Shown: positions 56,898-64,000 of the stretch, one piece after another
Position numbering within the stretch: the stretch's first letter is position 1
Layout: every line of letters begins with the position of its first letter
Origin: Pararhizobium antarcticum
Lineage (GTDB): Bacteria > Pseudomonadota > Alphaproteobacteria > Rhizobiales > Rhizobiaceae
DNA: 64,000 bases
Direction of reading: 5' to 3'
Assembly (NCBI RefSeq): GCF_001885585.1
Contig: NZ_LSRP01000085.1
Coordinates: 1 to 64,000, forward strand
Notes under the pieces: generated by a model
Database searches by the model: none
Told to the model about the DNA's origin: nothing
What the model saw: only the letters and a program-made list of their open reading frames with translations
Translations under genes and position numbers: made by a program

Positions 56898-58958
56898 TCA
56901 GGCGGCGCTGCGTGTCACAGGCATCTTCGTTCCCGGCGCGGCGTTGACGATATGGGCGATGCCGCTCAGCGGCATCGGTTTGCCAAACAGATAGCCCTGC
57001 ACCTGCAGACAGCCTTCCCGACGCAGAAAATCCATATGCTCTTCCCTCTCGACCCCTTCGGCCAGCACCGGAATATTGAGGCTCTGCGCCAGAATGATCG
57101 TCGAGCGGACGATCGCTGCAGATTGCCGGTTGCTGTTGACGCCGTCGATGAAAGCCCGATCGATCTTGATCTTGTCGAAGGGAAAATTCTGCAGGGTCGA
57201 GAGCGACGAATAGCCAGTTCCATAGTCGTCCATGGCGATCCGGACGCCGAGATCTTTCAGCTGGCGGATGATGTGCAGCGCATGCTGCTGATCGGCGATA
57301 ATGCCGGATTCAGTGATCTCGAGTTCCAGACGCGCGGCGGACAGGCCGGTTTCCAGAAGAATCCGGTTGACCCGCTGGGGAAAATTTGCGTCGGCAAGCT
57401 GGGCGGGCGCGACATTGACCGCGATGTTCACGGGATTGTTCCAGCCGGCCGCCTCCTGGCAGGCCGTACGCAAAACCCACTCCCCCAACTCATGGATGAA
57501 GCCGTTCTTCTCGGCGATCGGGATGAAGTCCAGCGGCGGCACCTTGCCCCGCACCGGATGGTTCCAGCGCAACAGCACCTCGAAACCGATGATGTCGCGC
57601 GTCTGCGAACTGTTCTGATACTGGTAATAGAGTTCGAACTCGCTGCGGGTGATGCCCTGGCGCATGTCGGCTGCAAGGACGCTGCGGTTGCGGGCGGCAT
57701 CGTCCATCGACGAATCATAAAGGCGTATCGCATTCGAGCCGGCGGCCTTTGCCCTGTACATGGCAAGGTCAGCCTGGGCCAGCAATTCCTCCGATGTGCG
57801 GGCGTCGACCGGAAACAACGACATGCCAACGCTGGTGCCGACCATCAGCGTGCGGCCCTCCCATTCGATCGGCTTGACGATCTCCGCCACAAGCCTGGCG
57901 GCAAAGGCGCGCGCATCGCCCTTCATGAAGAAATTGCTGGTCAGCGCCACGAACTCGTCGCCACCGATGCGTGCCACGAATTCGCCTTCGCCGAGAACCA
58001 GGGTCATGCGCTCGGCCACCAGGCGCAAAACAGCGTCGCCGGCCGCATGGCCGTGCACGTCGTTGACCTCCTTGAAGCGATCTAGGTCGAAGGACAGGAC
58101 GGCAATCCGGGCTGTATCGTCGGACTGACTGCGGATGCTTGCGCTCAGATGCTCGCCGAAGGCCGCCCGGTTCGGCAGACCGGTCAGCGGATCGTGCAGC
58201 GACAAATGGCGGAAGCGCTCGACCGCCACCTGCGTCGCATGCAGGTCGATGATATAGGTCGAGGCGCCGAGCCCCAGCATGACGCAGACAAGGGCAAGCA
58301 CCATGATGGTCATGAGGCTGTCGGGCATCATGTCGGCCGCAAGCGGTATCAACGGATCGGGCACGATCGTGATTGCCGCCATGCCGGTGAAGTGCATGGT
58401 GGTGATGGCAAGAATGAGCGCGATGGAGGCGCCGTATTTGCAAAAACGCGTGACGGGCCGCGCAATGCGGCTCGTCGCAAGGGCGCCGAAGACAATACCC
58501 AGCACGATGGAAGCCGCGTAATAGGTGGGATCCCATTCCAGCCGACCGGTGACCTGGTAGGCCATCATGCCGACATAGTGCATGATGGCGATGCCGGCGC
58601 CCATGATGGCGCCGCCAAGCTCGATGGTCGGGCCGGTCTTGCGCAGCGCCGTGACCAACAGGCCGCACGTCGTCATGCCCACGGCAATCGCCAGCGACAG
58701 GACGGTCAGCGTCGGGTCATAGGCATGCGGCAGCGACGGCTCGAAGCTCAGCATTGCGATAAAATGCGTGGTCCAGATGGTGGAACCGCCGATGACACCG
58801 CCCATGAAGAGCCAGTTCATCTGCTGCACGCCGACCGTTCGCCGCACCCGTGCATAGAGCCGCATGGTCAGGATAGAGCCGAGGATGCAGACCAGCACCG
58901 CCAGAAGCAGCAATCCATATGTATGGTCCGTGGCAATGCAGGACAAAACCGTAATCAT
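56898..58958 (-). CDS. MHYT-GGDEF-EAL membrane c-di-GMP protein
   Basis: A 686-residue bifunctional-type signalling protein. The N-terminal seven-helix MHYT sensor (about residues 10-245) has the repeated motif at TTHFIAMLSF, IMHYVGMMAY and TMHFTGMAAI, thought to bind copper and sense O2, CO or NO. The GGDEF domain (about 260-430) carries ARIGGDEFVAL and so should be an active cyclase. The EAL domain (about 440-680) has EVLLRWNHP, with the catalytic Glu retained, and DDYGTGYSSL. It can in principle make and break c-di-GMP; which dominates is unknown. It ends 3 bases from the convergent BenE gene. Confidence 0.93.
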   Translation of the reverse strand: MITVLSCIATDHTYGLLLLAVLVCILGSILTMRLYARVRRTVGVQQMNWLFMGGVIGGSTIWTTHFIAMLSFEPSLPHAYDPTLTVLSLAIAVGMTTCGLLVTALRKTGPTIELGGAIMGAGIAIMHYVGMMAYQVTGRLEWDPTYYAASIVLGIVFGALATSRIARPVTRFCKYGASIALILAITTMHFTGMAAITIVPDPLIPLAADMMPDSLMTIMVLALVCVMLGLGASTYIIDLHATQVAVERFRHLSLHDPLTGLPNRAAFGEHLSASIRSQSDDTARIAVLSFDLDRFKEVNDVHGHAAGDAVLRLVAERMTLVLGEGEFVARIGGDEFVALTSNFFMKGDARAFAARLVAEIVKPIEWEGRTLMVGTSVGMSLFPVDARTSEELLAQADLAMYRAKAAGSNAIRLYDSSMDDAARNRSVLAADMRQGITRSEFELYYQYQNSSQTRDIIGFEVLLRWNHPVRGKVPPLDFIPIAEKNGFIHELGEWVLRTACQEAAGWNNPVNIAVNVAPAQLADANFPQRVNRILLETGLSAARLELEITESGIIADQQHALHIIRQLKDLGVRIAMDDYGTGYSSLSTLQNFPFDKIKIDRAFIDGVNSNRQSAAIVRSTIILAQSLNIPVLAEGVEREEHMDFLRREGCLQVQGYLFGKPMPLSGIAHIVNAAPGTKMPVTRSAA

Positions 58959-59278
58959 GAAACACCTGTACCCGTCATGACGGCGATCCTCGCATCCAGG
59001 TGTTAGGATTTGCTAAGCACCCTTGATTTCGATCAAATGAGAGTTAGCAAGCGCTGAAGCGAATCCCGCATGAGGCGAATTTATGCGGCGGCGTCACCGC
59101 AGGGCGCAGTTTCGCACAGAACGCCGTCTGGCTTGCTTTTCAGGCTGTTCTCGGTTATGGACCCCGCGTCCGCGCGGACACCCTTGGAGGCAAACGCGGA
59201 TGAGGTTTTCACCGGCCTCGGTTTTCCGGACCACGTCTGGACCGGCAAACTCTCCAAAAACACCAGAAAGGTACGACC
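58959..59278. other. Intergenic region between MHYT gene and rplY
   Basis: About 320 bases without a supported gene, holding the divergent promoters. A perfect 12-mer palindrome GTCCGCGCGGAC lies at 59168-59179, with GGAGG shortly after it. The short open frames here (for example 59070-59282) overlap the rplY leader and lack protein character. Confidence 0.45.
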
Positions 59279-59878
59279 ATGAGCCACGCATCCTATGAGC
59301 TCAAGGCCGAAACGCGCGAACGGGTTGGTAAGGGGTCCTCCCGTGAACTGCGCCGCAACGGTCTTATTCCTGCTGTCATCTATGGCGACAAGCAGACTCC
59401 GATTTCGATCTCCCTGTCTTCCAAGGAAGTCACCCTGAAGATTCACGCCGGTGGTTTCATGACCACGATCGCCACGATCGACGTTGGCGGCGAGAAGATC
59501 CGGGTTCTGCCGAAGGATTACCAGCTCGATCCGGTCCGCGACTTCACCATGCATGTTGATTTCCTTCGCGTTTCGAAGGACAGCGTCGTGACCGTTGAAG
59601 TTCCGGTTCACTTCGTCAACGAAGAAAAGTCCCCGGGCATCAAGATCGGCGGCGTTCTGAACATCGTTCGCCACGCAGTCGAACTGGTTGTTCCGGCCGA
59701 CGACATTCCGGAATTCCTGACGGCCGACCTGAGCGGCCTGAAGATCGGCGACGGCATCCACATCTCCAACATCACGCTGCCGAAGAACGCGACCCCGGTC
59801 ATTTCCGATCGCGACTTCACGATCGCCACGATCGCCCAGCCTGCTGGCGGCACGACCGAAGAAGCCGAAGCAGAATAA
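59279..59878 (+). CDS. rplY: 50S ribosomal protein L25/general stress protein Ctc
   Basis: A 199-residue long-form L25 (TL5/Ctc type). The N-terminal 5S rRNA-binding domain (about residues 5-95: [43 protein letters not shown]) is followed by the C-terminal Ctc beta domain ([20 protein letters not shown]) and an acidic tail. The codon choice looks like that of a highly expressed gene. In many alphaproteobacteria pth follows; here no pth is seen before the GGDEF-EAL gene. A strong terminator follows. Confidence 0.96.
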   Translation: MSHASYELKAETRERVGKGSSRELRRNGLIPAVIYGDKQTPISISLSSKEVTLKIHAGGFMTTIATIDVGGEKIRVLPKDYQLDPVRDFTMHVDFLRVSKDSVVTVEVPVHFVNEEKSPGIKIGGVLNIVRHAVELVVPADDIPEFLTADLSGLKIGDGIHISNITLPKNATPVISDRDFTIATIAQPAGGTTEEAEAE

Positions 59879-59923
59879 GGTTCGCCTGACGGCCGCAAGG
59901 CCGGATGAGACGATCTCCACAAG

Positions 59924-59956
59924 ACCCGCTCCTGCGCCCGCAGGGGCGGGTTTTTT
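59924..59956 (+). terminator. Rho-independent terminator of rplY
   Basis: A 12-bp stem ACCCGC-T-CCTGC / GCAGG-G-GCGGGT with a 4-base loop and one wobble is followed by TTTTTT, 45 bases after the stop codon. Confidence 0.88.
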
Positions 59957-60144
59957 CGTGCGCACAGCCACACGTGTCTGCAAGCGGACCGAGAAAAACG
60001 ATGTGCCCTGCTACCGGAAGACAACTTTTCACGGACGAATTTCAGCAAGCTTTAAGACTTTGATGGTGTTTTAGTGGTGGGGGATTTTAACGGCATTTAT
60101 GTACGAGAATCCTAAATGATATTTGAAAGCCGCAAGCCGCCGGA

Positions 60145-62535
60145 ATGCGCACGATGATGCATTCCGTCGAGAACCGATTTATTGCAATCGTCTGTGCCGC
60201 GATGCTGATATTCGTGGCGCCTCTGCTCGTCCTGTTCCTGACGCTGTCTTCGGACCGGCTGGCGCGGGAACGCGTCCATAACCCGCATGTGCTGATGGAA
60301 GCCAGTGCCAAGGCTCTCGGAAAGCCGCTCTGGGACTTTGATGCCGATAGCGTCACGCAGATTGCCAGATCCCTGACCGACGACCCGAATGTCATCCTGG
60401 TTCATATCAAGGACAGTTCCGAATCGATTTCCGTACAACTGCCGGCCGGCACCATTGATGCCAGCATTCCACACACCTCTTTGAACACACCGATCCACTA
60501 TGTTTCGTCCACCGGGCTCAGGCAGGTTGGCAACATCGATGTCTGGGTCGCCGCACCCGGACTGCTGTCGCGCTTCAGCATGGACGAAATCAGCGTTTTC
60601 GCCATCCTCATCTTTGCCGTCGGCATCGTGTTTGCCTCCGCCATCATCGGAAACCGGATCACCGTCATCCGCCCCCTCATGCGCCTGACCGCAGCCATAG
60701 AGGCAACGCGACGCCTCGGGTCGCGTCACCATGTCGACTGGACGTCCGACGACGAAATGGGCAGTCTTGCCGAGAACTTCAACGACATGCAGATCCGCCT
60801 CGACCGCGAGGAAAAGGAACTGCAGCTGGCGCACAGCCGAGCCAAGGACATCTACAACCAGACGCCCGCAATGCTGTTCTCGCTCGACACGGAAAACCGC
60901 ATCACGGCCGTCAGCGACTACTGGCTGCTGGCCACCGGCTATGCCCGCGACGACGTCGTCGGGCGCGCCTTTACCAGTTTCGTCCATGAGCACTGGCATG
61001 AAACCTACCGGGCGCGAAACGCCCATGTCAACGCGACGCACGCCAACATCTGCGAAGTCACCGTTCCCTTCGTCCGCGCCAACGGCGAAGCGATGACAGT
61101 GCTGATCCTGGAGATGAACTCGGCGACCTGCGATGCCGACGGCACCACGTCGCTTTCGGTCATGACGGATGTCACGGAGCTGAAGCAGGCCGAGAGTCGC
61201 AACCATGCCCAGGCGATTACCGACCACCTGACCGGTCTCTTGAACCGGCAGGGCTTCGAAGCCGCGCTCGATAACAGCATCCGCCAGGCTGACGAGCGCG
61301 AAACGCAACTCGCCTGCCTCTTTATCGATCTCGATCGTTTCAAATGGATCAACGACAATTTCGGCCATGCTGCCGGGGACGAGGTGCTTCGGCAGGTTGT
61401 CTCGCGGATCAAGACGACGCTGCGGCCCGACGACACGATGTCACGGCTCGGCGGCGACGAATTTGCAATCCTCGTTATGGCGCGCGACGTCGAAGCCCTG
61501 GCAAGCGAGATCGGTGAGCGGATCTGTGCCAGTCTGCGCGAACCCATCCTCATCGAAGGCGCCGAGCTGTGCGTCAGTTCCAGTGTCGGTATCGCGCTCT
61601 ACCCGATCCATGCGGCCAACGCCGCCGAACTGCTGCTGAAATCCGACATGGCGATGTATGCCCGCAAGCGCGACGGCAAGAACGGTATGCAGATCTTCGA
61701 TGCCAGCATGCTGGATACGGCGCGGGAGCGTCATGAAATCGAGCAATATATCGAATCCGGACTGAGGGAAGACTGGTTCGAAGCCTATCTTCAGCCGATC
61801 GTCAGCCTGAGCGACGGCCGGATCGCCGGCTTCGAGGCACTGATGCGGCTCAATCATCCGGAAAAAGGCATCCTTCCACCCGCCAAGATCATCGGCATTG
61901 CCGAGGAGACCGGCACGATCGCGCTCGTCGGCGAGCGTATGATGGAGAAAGCGATCCACAATCTGGCCCGGATCTCCCGGCTCGATGGCACGCAGGAAAC
62001 CTATCTGGCGATCAACTTCTCGCCACTGCAATTCGAGGAGACGCTGCCGCACAAGCTGGCAGCCCTCCTCCTCAAGCACCATATCGCGCCCAACCGCATC
62101 GTCATCGAGATCACCGAGGCGGTTCTGATGCTCGACAACCCGCATATCCATGCCGTCCTCAAGCAACTCAGCGAATTCGGCTGCCGCATCGCGCTCGATG
62201 ATTTCGGCACCGGCTATTCCTCGCTCAGCTATCTCAACCGGTTTCCGGTCGATATCGTCAAGGTGGATCAGTCCTTCACCCGCTCGCTCAGCACCGGCAC
62301 GGCGGATGTCCGCCGCAAGAGCCGGATGTTGATCAAGGGGATTCGCACGATCTCGCACCAGATGGGCTGTACGGTTGTCGCGGAGGGGATCGAGACACAG
62401 GATCAATGGGAATTGCTGCGCAAGCTGGGGCTCGACTATGGCCAGGGTTTTCTGTTCAGCAAACCCATGCCGATCGAAAGCATGTTACAAATGCTCGAGA
62501 CGAATTCCGAAGCAAAAGCCAGCAATCTGGCATGA
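60145..62535 (+). CDS. Membrane GGDEF-EAL protein with periplasmic sensor, HAMP and PAS domains
   Basis: A 796-residue c-di-GMP enzyme: TM1 (about residues 12-36, FIAIVCAAMLIFVAPLLVLF), a periplasmic domain of about 115 residues, TM2 (about 150-172), HAMP (about 173-230), PAS (about 240-345; IYNQTPAMLFSLDTENRI), GGDEF (about 352-520; SRLGGDEFAILV) and EAL (about 535-785; FEALMRLNHPEKG, DDFGTGYSSLSYL). Both catalytic signatures are intact. The ATG at 60145 has a weak ribosome site; ATGs at 60154 and 60157 are alternatives. The next gene, a periplasmic binding protein, starts 21 bases later, so it may act as this sensor's partner. Confidence 0.93.
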   Translation: MRTMMHSVENRFIAIVCAAMLIFVAPLLVLFLTLSSDRLARERVHNPHVLMEASAKALGKPLWDFDADSVTQIARSLTDDPNVILVHIKDSSESISVQLPAGTIDASIPHTSLNTPIHYVSSTGLRQVGNIDVWVAAPGLLSRFSMDEISVFAILIFAVGIVFASAIIGNRITVIRPLMRLTAAIEATRRLGSRHHVDWTSDDEMGSLAENFNDMQIRLDREEKELQLAHSRAKDIYNQTPAMLFSLDTENRITAVSDYWLLATGYARDDVVGRAFTSFVHEHWHETYRARNAHVNATHANICEVTVPFVRANGEAMTVLILEMNSATCDADGTTSLSVMTDVTELKQAESRNHAQAITDHLTGLLNRQGFEAALDNSIRQADERETQLACLFIDLDRFKWINDNFGHAAGDEVLRQVVSRIKTTLRPDDTMSRLGGDEFAILVMARDVEALASEIGERICASLREPILIEGAELCVSSSVGIALYPIHAANAAELLLKSDMAMYARKRDGKNGMQIFDASMLDTARERHEIEQYIESGLREDWFEAYLQPIVSLSDGRIAGFEALMRLNHPEKGILPPAKIIGIAEETGTIALVGERMMEKAIHNLARISRLDGTQETYLAINFSPLQFEETLPHKLAALLLKHHIAPNRIVIEITEAVLMLDNPHIHAVLKQLSEFGCRIALDDFGTGYSSLSYLNRFPVDIVKVDQSFTRSLSTGTADVRRKSRMLIKGIRTISHQMGCTVVAEGIETQDQWELLRKLGLDYGQGFLFSKPMPIESMLQMLETNSEAKASNLA

Positions 62536-62556
62536 CACACCAAAGCGGGAAATGGT

Positions 62557-63272
62557 ATGAAATCTGCAACTCTTGCACTTCTTCTTGCCCTTTCCTGCCC
62601 TGCCCGTGCCGAGCCGCTCAGGCTGCTGAGCGAAGAATATCCGCCGTATAGTTCAGCGCTGGCGGCCAGCTGAGCGGTGCATCGGTCGAACAGGCCGAAC
62701 TCATGATGGCGGCGCTCGGCATCGACTATCGGATGGAGATCCTTCCGTGGGCACGGGCTCTCTCGCTGGCCGAAAGCCAGCCATCCACCTGCATTTTCAC
62801 CACCGGTTATGACGAAGACCGGGCCCCGCGCTTCAAATGGGTGATGCCGCTGCTTCTCGACCGCATGGTGATGCTCAAGAAGGCTGGCTCCGCCGTAAAG
62901 CCCTTGAACGTCGAAGACGCAAAGCGCTTCACCGTCGGAACGCAGCGCGAGGATCTATCCAGTACCTATCTGAAGAACAACAACTTCACCCGGGTCGACC
63001 TCGCTGTCGATATGGAATCGACACTGAAGAAGCTCCTGAGCGGTCGCATCGACCTGATGATGACCTCGGAAAAGACATTCGAGACCATGCGCGCCGATGG
63101 CAAGGCGGTCGAGGCCGCATTGACGCTCGAAGGCAAGGCCTACGGATTTGCCTGCAATCTCGCTGTCCCCGACGCGACGATCGCCGCGATGCAGGGCGCA
63201 CTCGACAGGCTGATCAAGGACGGCGTCCAGGATCGCATTTTTGCGAAATACGGTTTGCGAAAAAACAGGTAA
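62557..63272 (+). pseudogene. Periplasmic solute-binding protein (family 3), broken by a -1 frameshift
   Basis: An ATG at 62557 opens a signal peptide (MKSATLALLLALSCPARAEP) and LRLLSEEYPPYS, but the frame then meets TGA at 62671. The rest of the protein continues in another frame from about 62652 (FSAGGQLSGASVEQAELMMAALGIDY) to a stop at 63270-63272. The intact paralogue just downstream reads YPPFSYSENDELRGISVDQ at this point, so one base has been lost near 62650-62654 (probably AGTTTC reduced to AGTTC). The remaining domain (PWARA, FKWVMPLLLDRM, CNLAVPD) looks normal. Either a recent pseudogene or a sequencing error. Confidence 0.82.
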
Positions 63273-63354
63273 CATCGCTGGCCACCCTGCAGCCATCACG
63301 CAAGCGCGCCTGCGCCCGGAAAAGGCGTCTCGTCCCCATCGACAGGAAAACATC

Positions 63355-64000
63355 ATGAGACGTCTGATCCCCACGCTCCTTGTCCTTTGGTCTTCCTCCG
63401 CCCAGGGCCAGGAGCTGCAGCTCCTGACAGAGAACTACCCGCCCTTTTCCTATAGCGAGAACGATGAACTGCGCGGCATATCCGTCGATCAGGTGCGGGC
63501 CATCATGAAAGGCTCCGGCATCGGCTTCACCATGGAGATGCAGCCCTGGGCCCGGGCCTTTGCGCTTGCCGAGAGCACGCCGGATACCTGCGTCTTCACG
63601 ACGGCTCTGCTGCCGGAGCGCAAGGCACGGTTCAAATGGGTCCAGCCGCTGGTGCTGGACAGGATGATCATGGTCCGCAAGCAGGGCCAATCCTTTCAGC
63701 CAAAGACACTCGAGGAGGCAAAGTCCTTCATCATCGGCGTGCATCGCGACGATTCGGCCGAGACCTATGCCGAACAGCAGGGATTTCCGCAGCTTGACAG
63801 CGCCCCCAGTCTCGATATTTCGCTGAGGAAGCTGTTGAGCGAACGGGTACAGCTGATGATCATGACCAACACCACCTATGAAAGCCTGAAACAGCAAGGC
63901 GAGCCGATCGAATCCGTGCTCGATCTCGAAGGCACGCGCGCAGGCATTGCCTGCAATCTTGCCGTTGCCGATACGCGCATTGCCAGGATGCAGGCGCAGC
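63355..64000 (+). CDS. Periplasmic solute-binding protein (family 3), partial
   Basis: The ATG at 63355 (AGGA 8 bases upstream) opens a frame that runs past the window edge for at least 215 codons. It has a short signal peptide (MRRLIPTLLVLWSSSAQGQ), then LQLLTENYPPFSY, PWARAFALAE, CVFTT, FKWVQPLVLDRM and CNLAVADTRI, a type II periplasmic binding fold of the amino acid/polar compound group. It is a tandem paralogue of the frameshifted gene before it. No transporter permease or ATPase gene is visible in the window. That fits a sensing role with the upstream GGDEF-EAL protein, though such genes could lie beyond 64000. Confidence 0.88.
   Translation, partial: MRRLIPTLLVLWSSSAQGQELQLLTENYPPFSYSENDELRGISVDQVRAIMKGSGIGFTMEMQPWARAFALAESTPDTCVFTTALLPERKARFKWVQPLVLDRMIMVRKQGQSFQPKTLEEAKSFIIGVHRDDSAETYAEQQGFPQLDSAPSLDISLRKLLSERVQLMIMTNTTYESLKQQGEPIESVLDLEGTRAGIACNLAVADTRIARMQAQ

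Overview
The window looks like a chromosomal stretch of a Rhizobiaceae bacterium (Rhizobium/Agrobacterium/Sinorhizobium relatives). It is GC-rich with strong third-position bias, has alphaproteobacterial housekeeping genes (a long CarB with extra segments, DnaG, L25, a BA14K protein), and carries the order greA - lpsB - LPS glycosyltransferases - lrp - trxB - lsrB - two AbcR-type small RNAs, which I know from Sinorhizobium and Agrobacterium chromosomes. I see no tRNA, rRNA, insertion sequence, prophage or CRISPR array. The genus cannot be fixed from the sequence alone.

Layout. 1-6.9 kb: dnaG, a winged-helix-like protein, a YqeY-type protein, carA and an HD-GYP protein. 6.9-15.9 kb: accessory transport and redox genes (MATE pump, TetA-like MFS pump with a TTG start, LysR regulator divergent from an aldo/keto reductase, zinc metallopeptidase, zinc alcohol dehydrogenase, exported pentapeptide-repeat protein). 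Three small exported paralogues of one unnamed family lie at 0.2 kb and 12.0-12.7 kb. 16-20.7 kb: carB, a DUF4258/DUF2283 gene pair coupled to its 3' end, and greA. 20.8-26.8 kb: LPS/surface glycan glycosyltransferases, an FkbM methyltransferase, a hexapeptide acyltransferase and an Lrp regulator. 27-29.6 kb: trxB, lsrB and two tandem AbcR-like sRNAs.

29.7-43.6 kb: ArsR regulator with an Old Yellow Enzyme, a GNAT acetyltransferase, an aspartate aminotransferase, two small membrane proteins, a cold-shock protein, BA14K and SH3/DUF1236 envelope proteins, a metallo-beta-lactamase-fold hydrolase, a MarR - response regulator - histidine kinase operon preceded by perfect palindromes, a Bcr/CflA-like pump, and the ybjN - proC - csaA operon. 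43.6-50.6 kb: a possible new small RNA, ubiK divergent from lgt, then a MidA-type methyltransferase, pgeF, an M24-fold protein lacking the usual metal ligands, a lipoprotein and prs. 50.7-64 kb: a class D beta-lactamase, an aldehyde dehydrogenase/DUF779/AcoR-like module, a BenE-like transporter, an MHYT-GGDEF-EAL protein, rplY, and a membrane GGDEF-EAL protein followed by two tandem periplasmic solute-binding protein genes, the first frameshifted and the second cut by the window edge.

The most interesting items are the tandem AbcR RNAs beside lsrB, the GGDEF-EAL/solute-binding-protein cluster with its broken first copy, the three-member small exported protein family, the carB-linked DUF4258/DUF2283 pair, the perfect palindromes before the marR operon, and a promoter-plus-terminator-shaped structure in the 43.6-44.1 kb gap.
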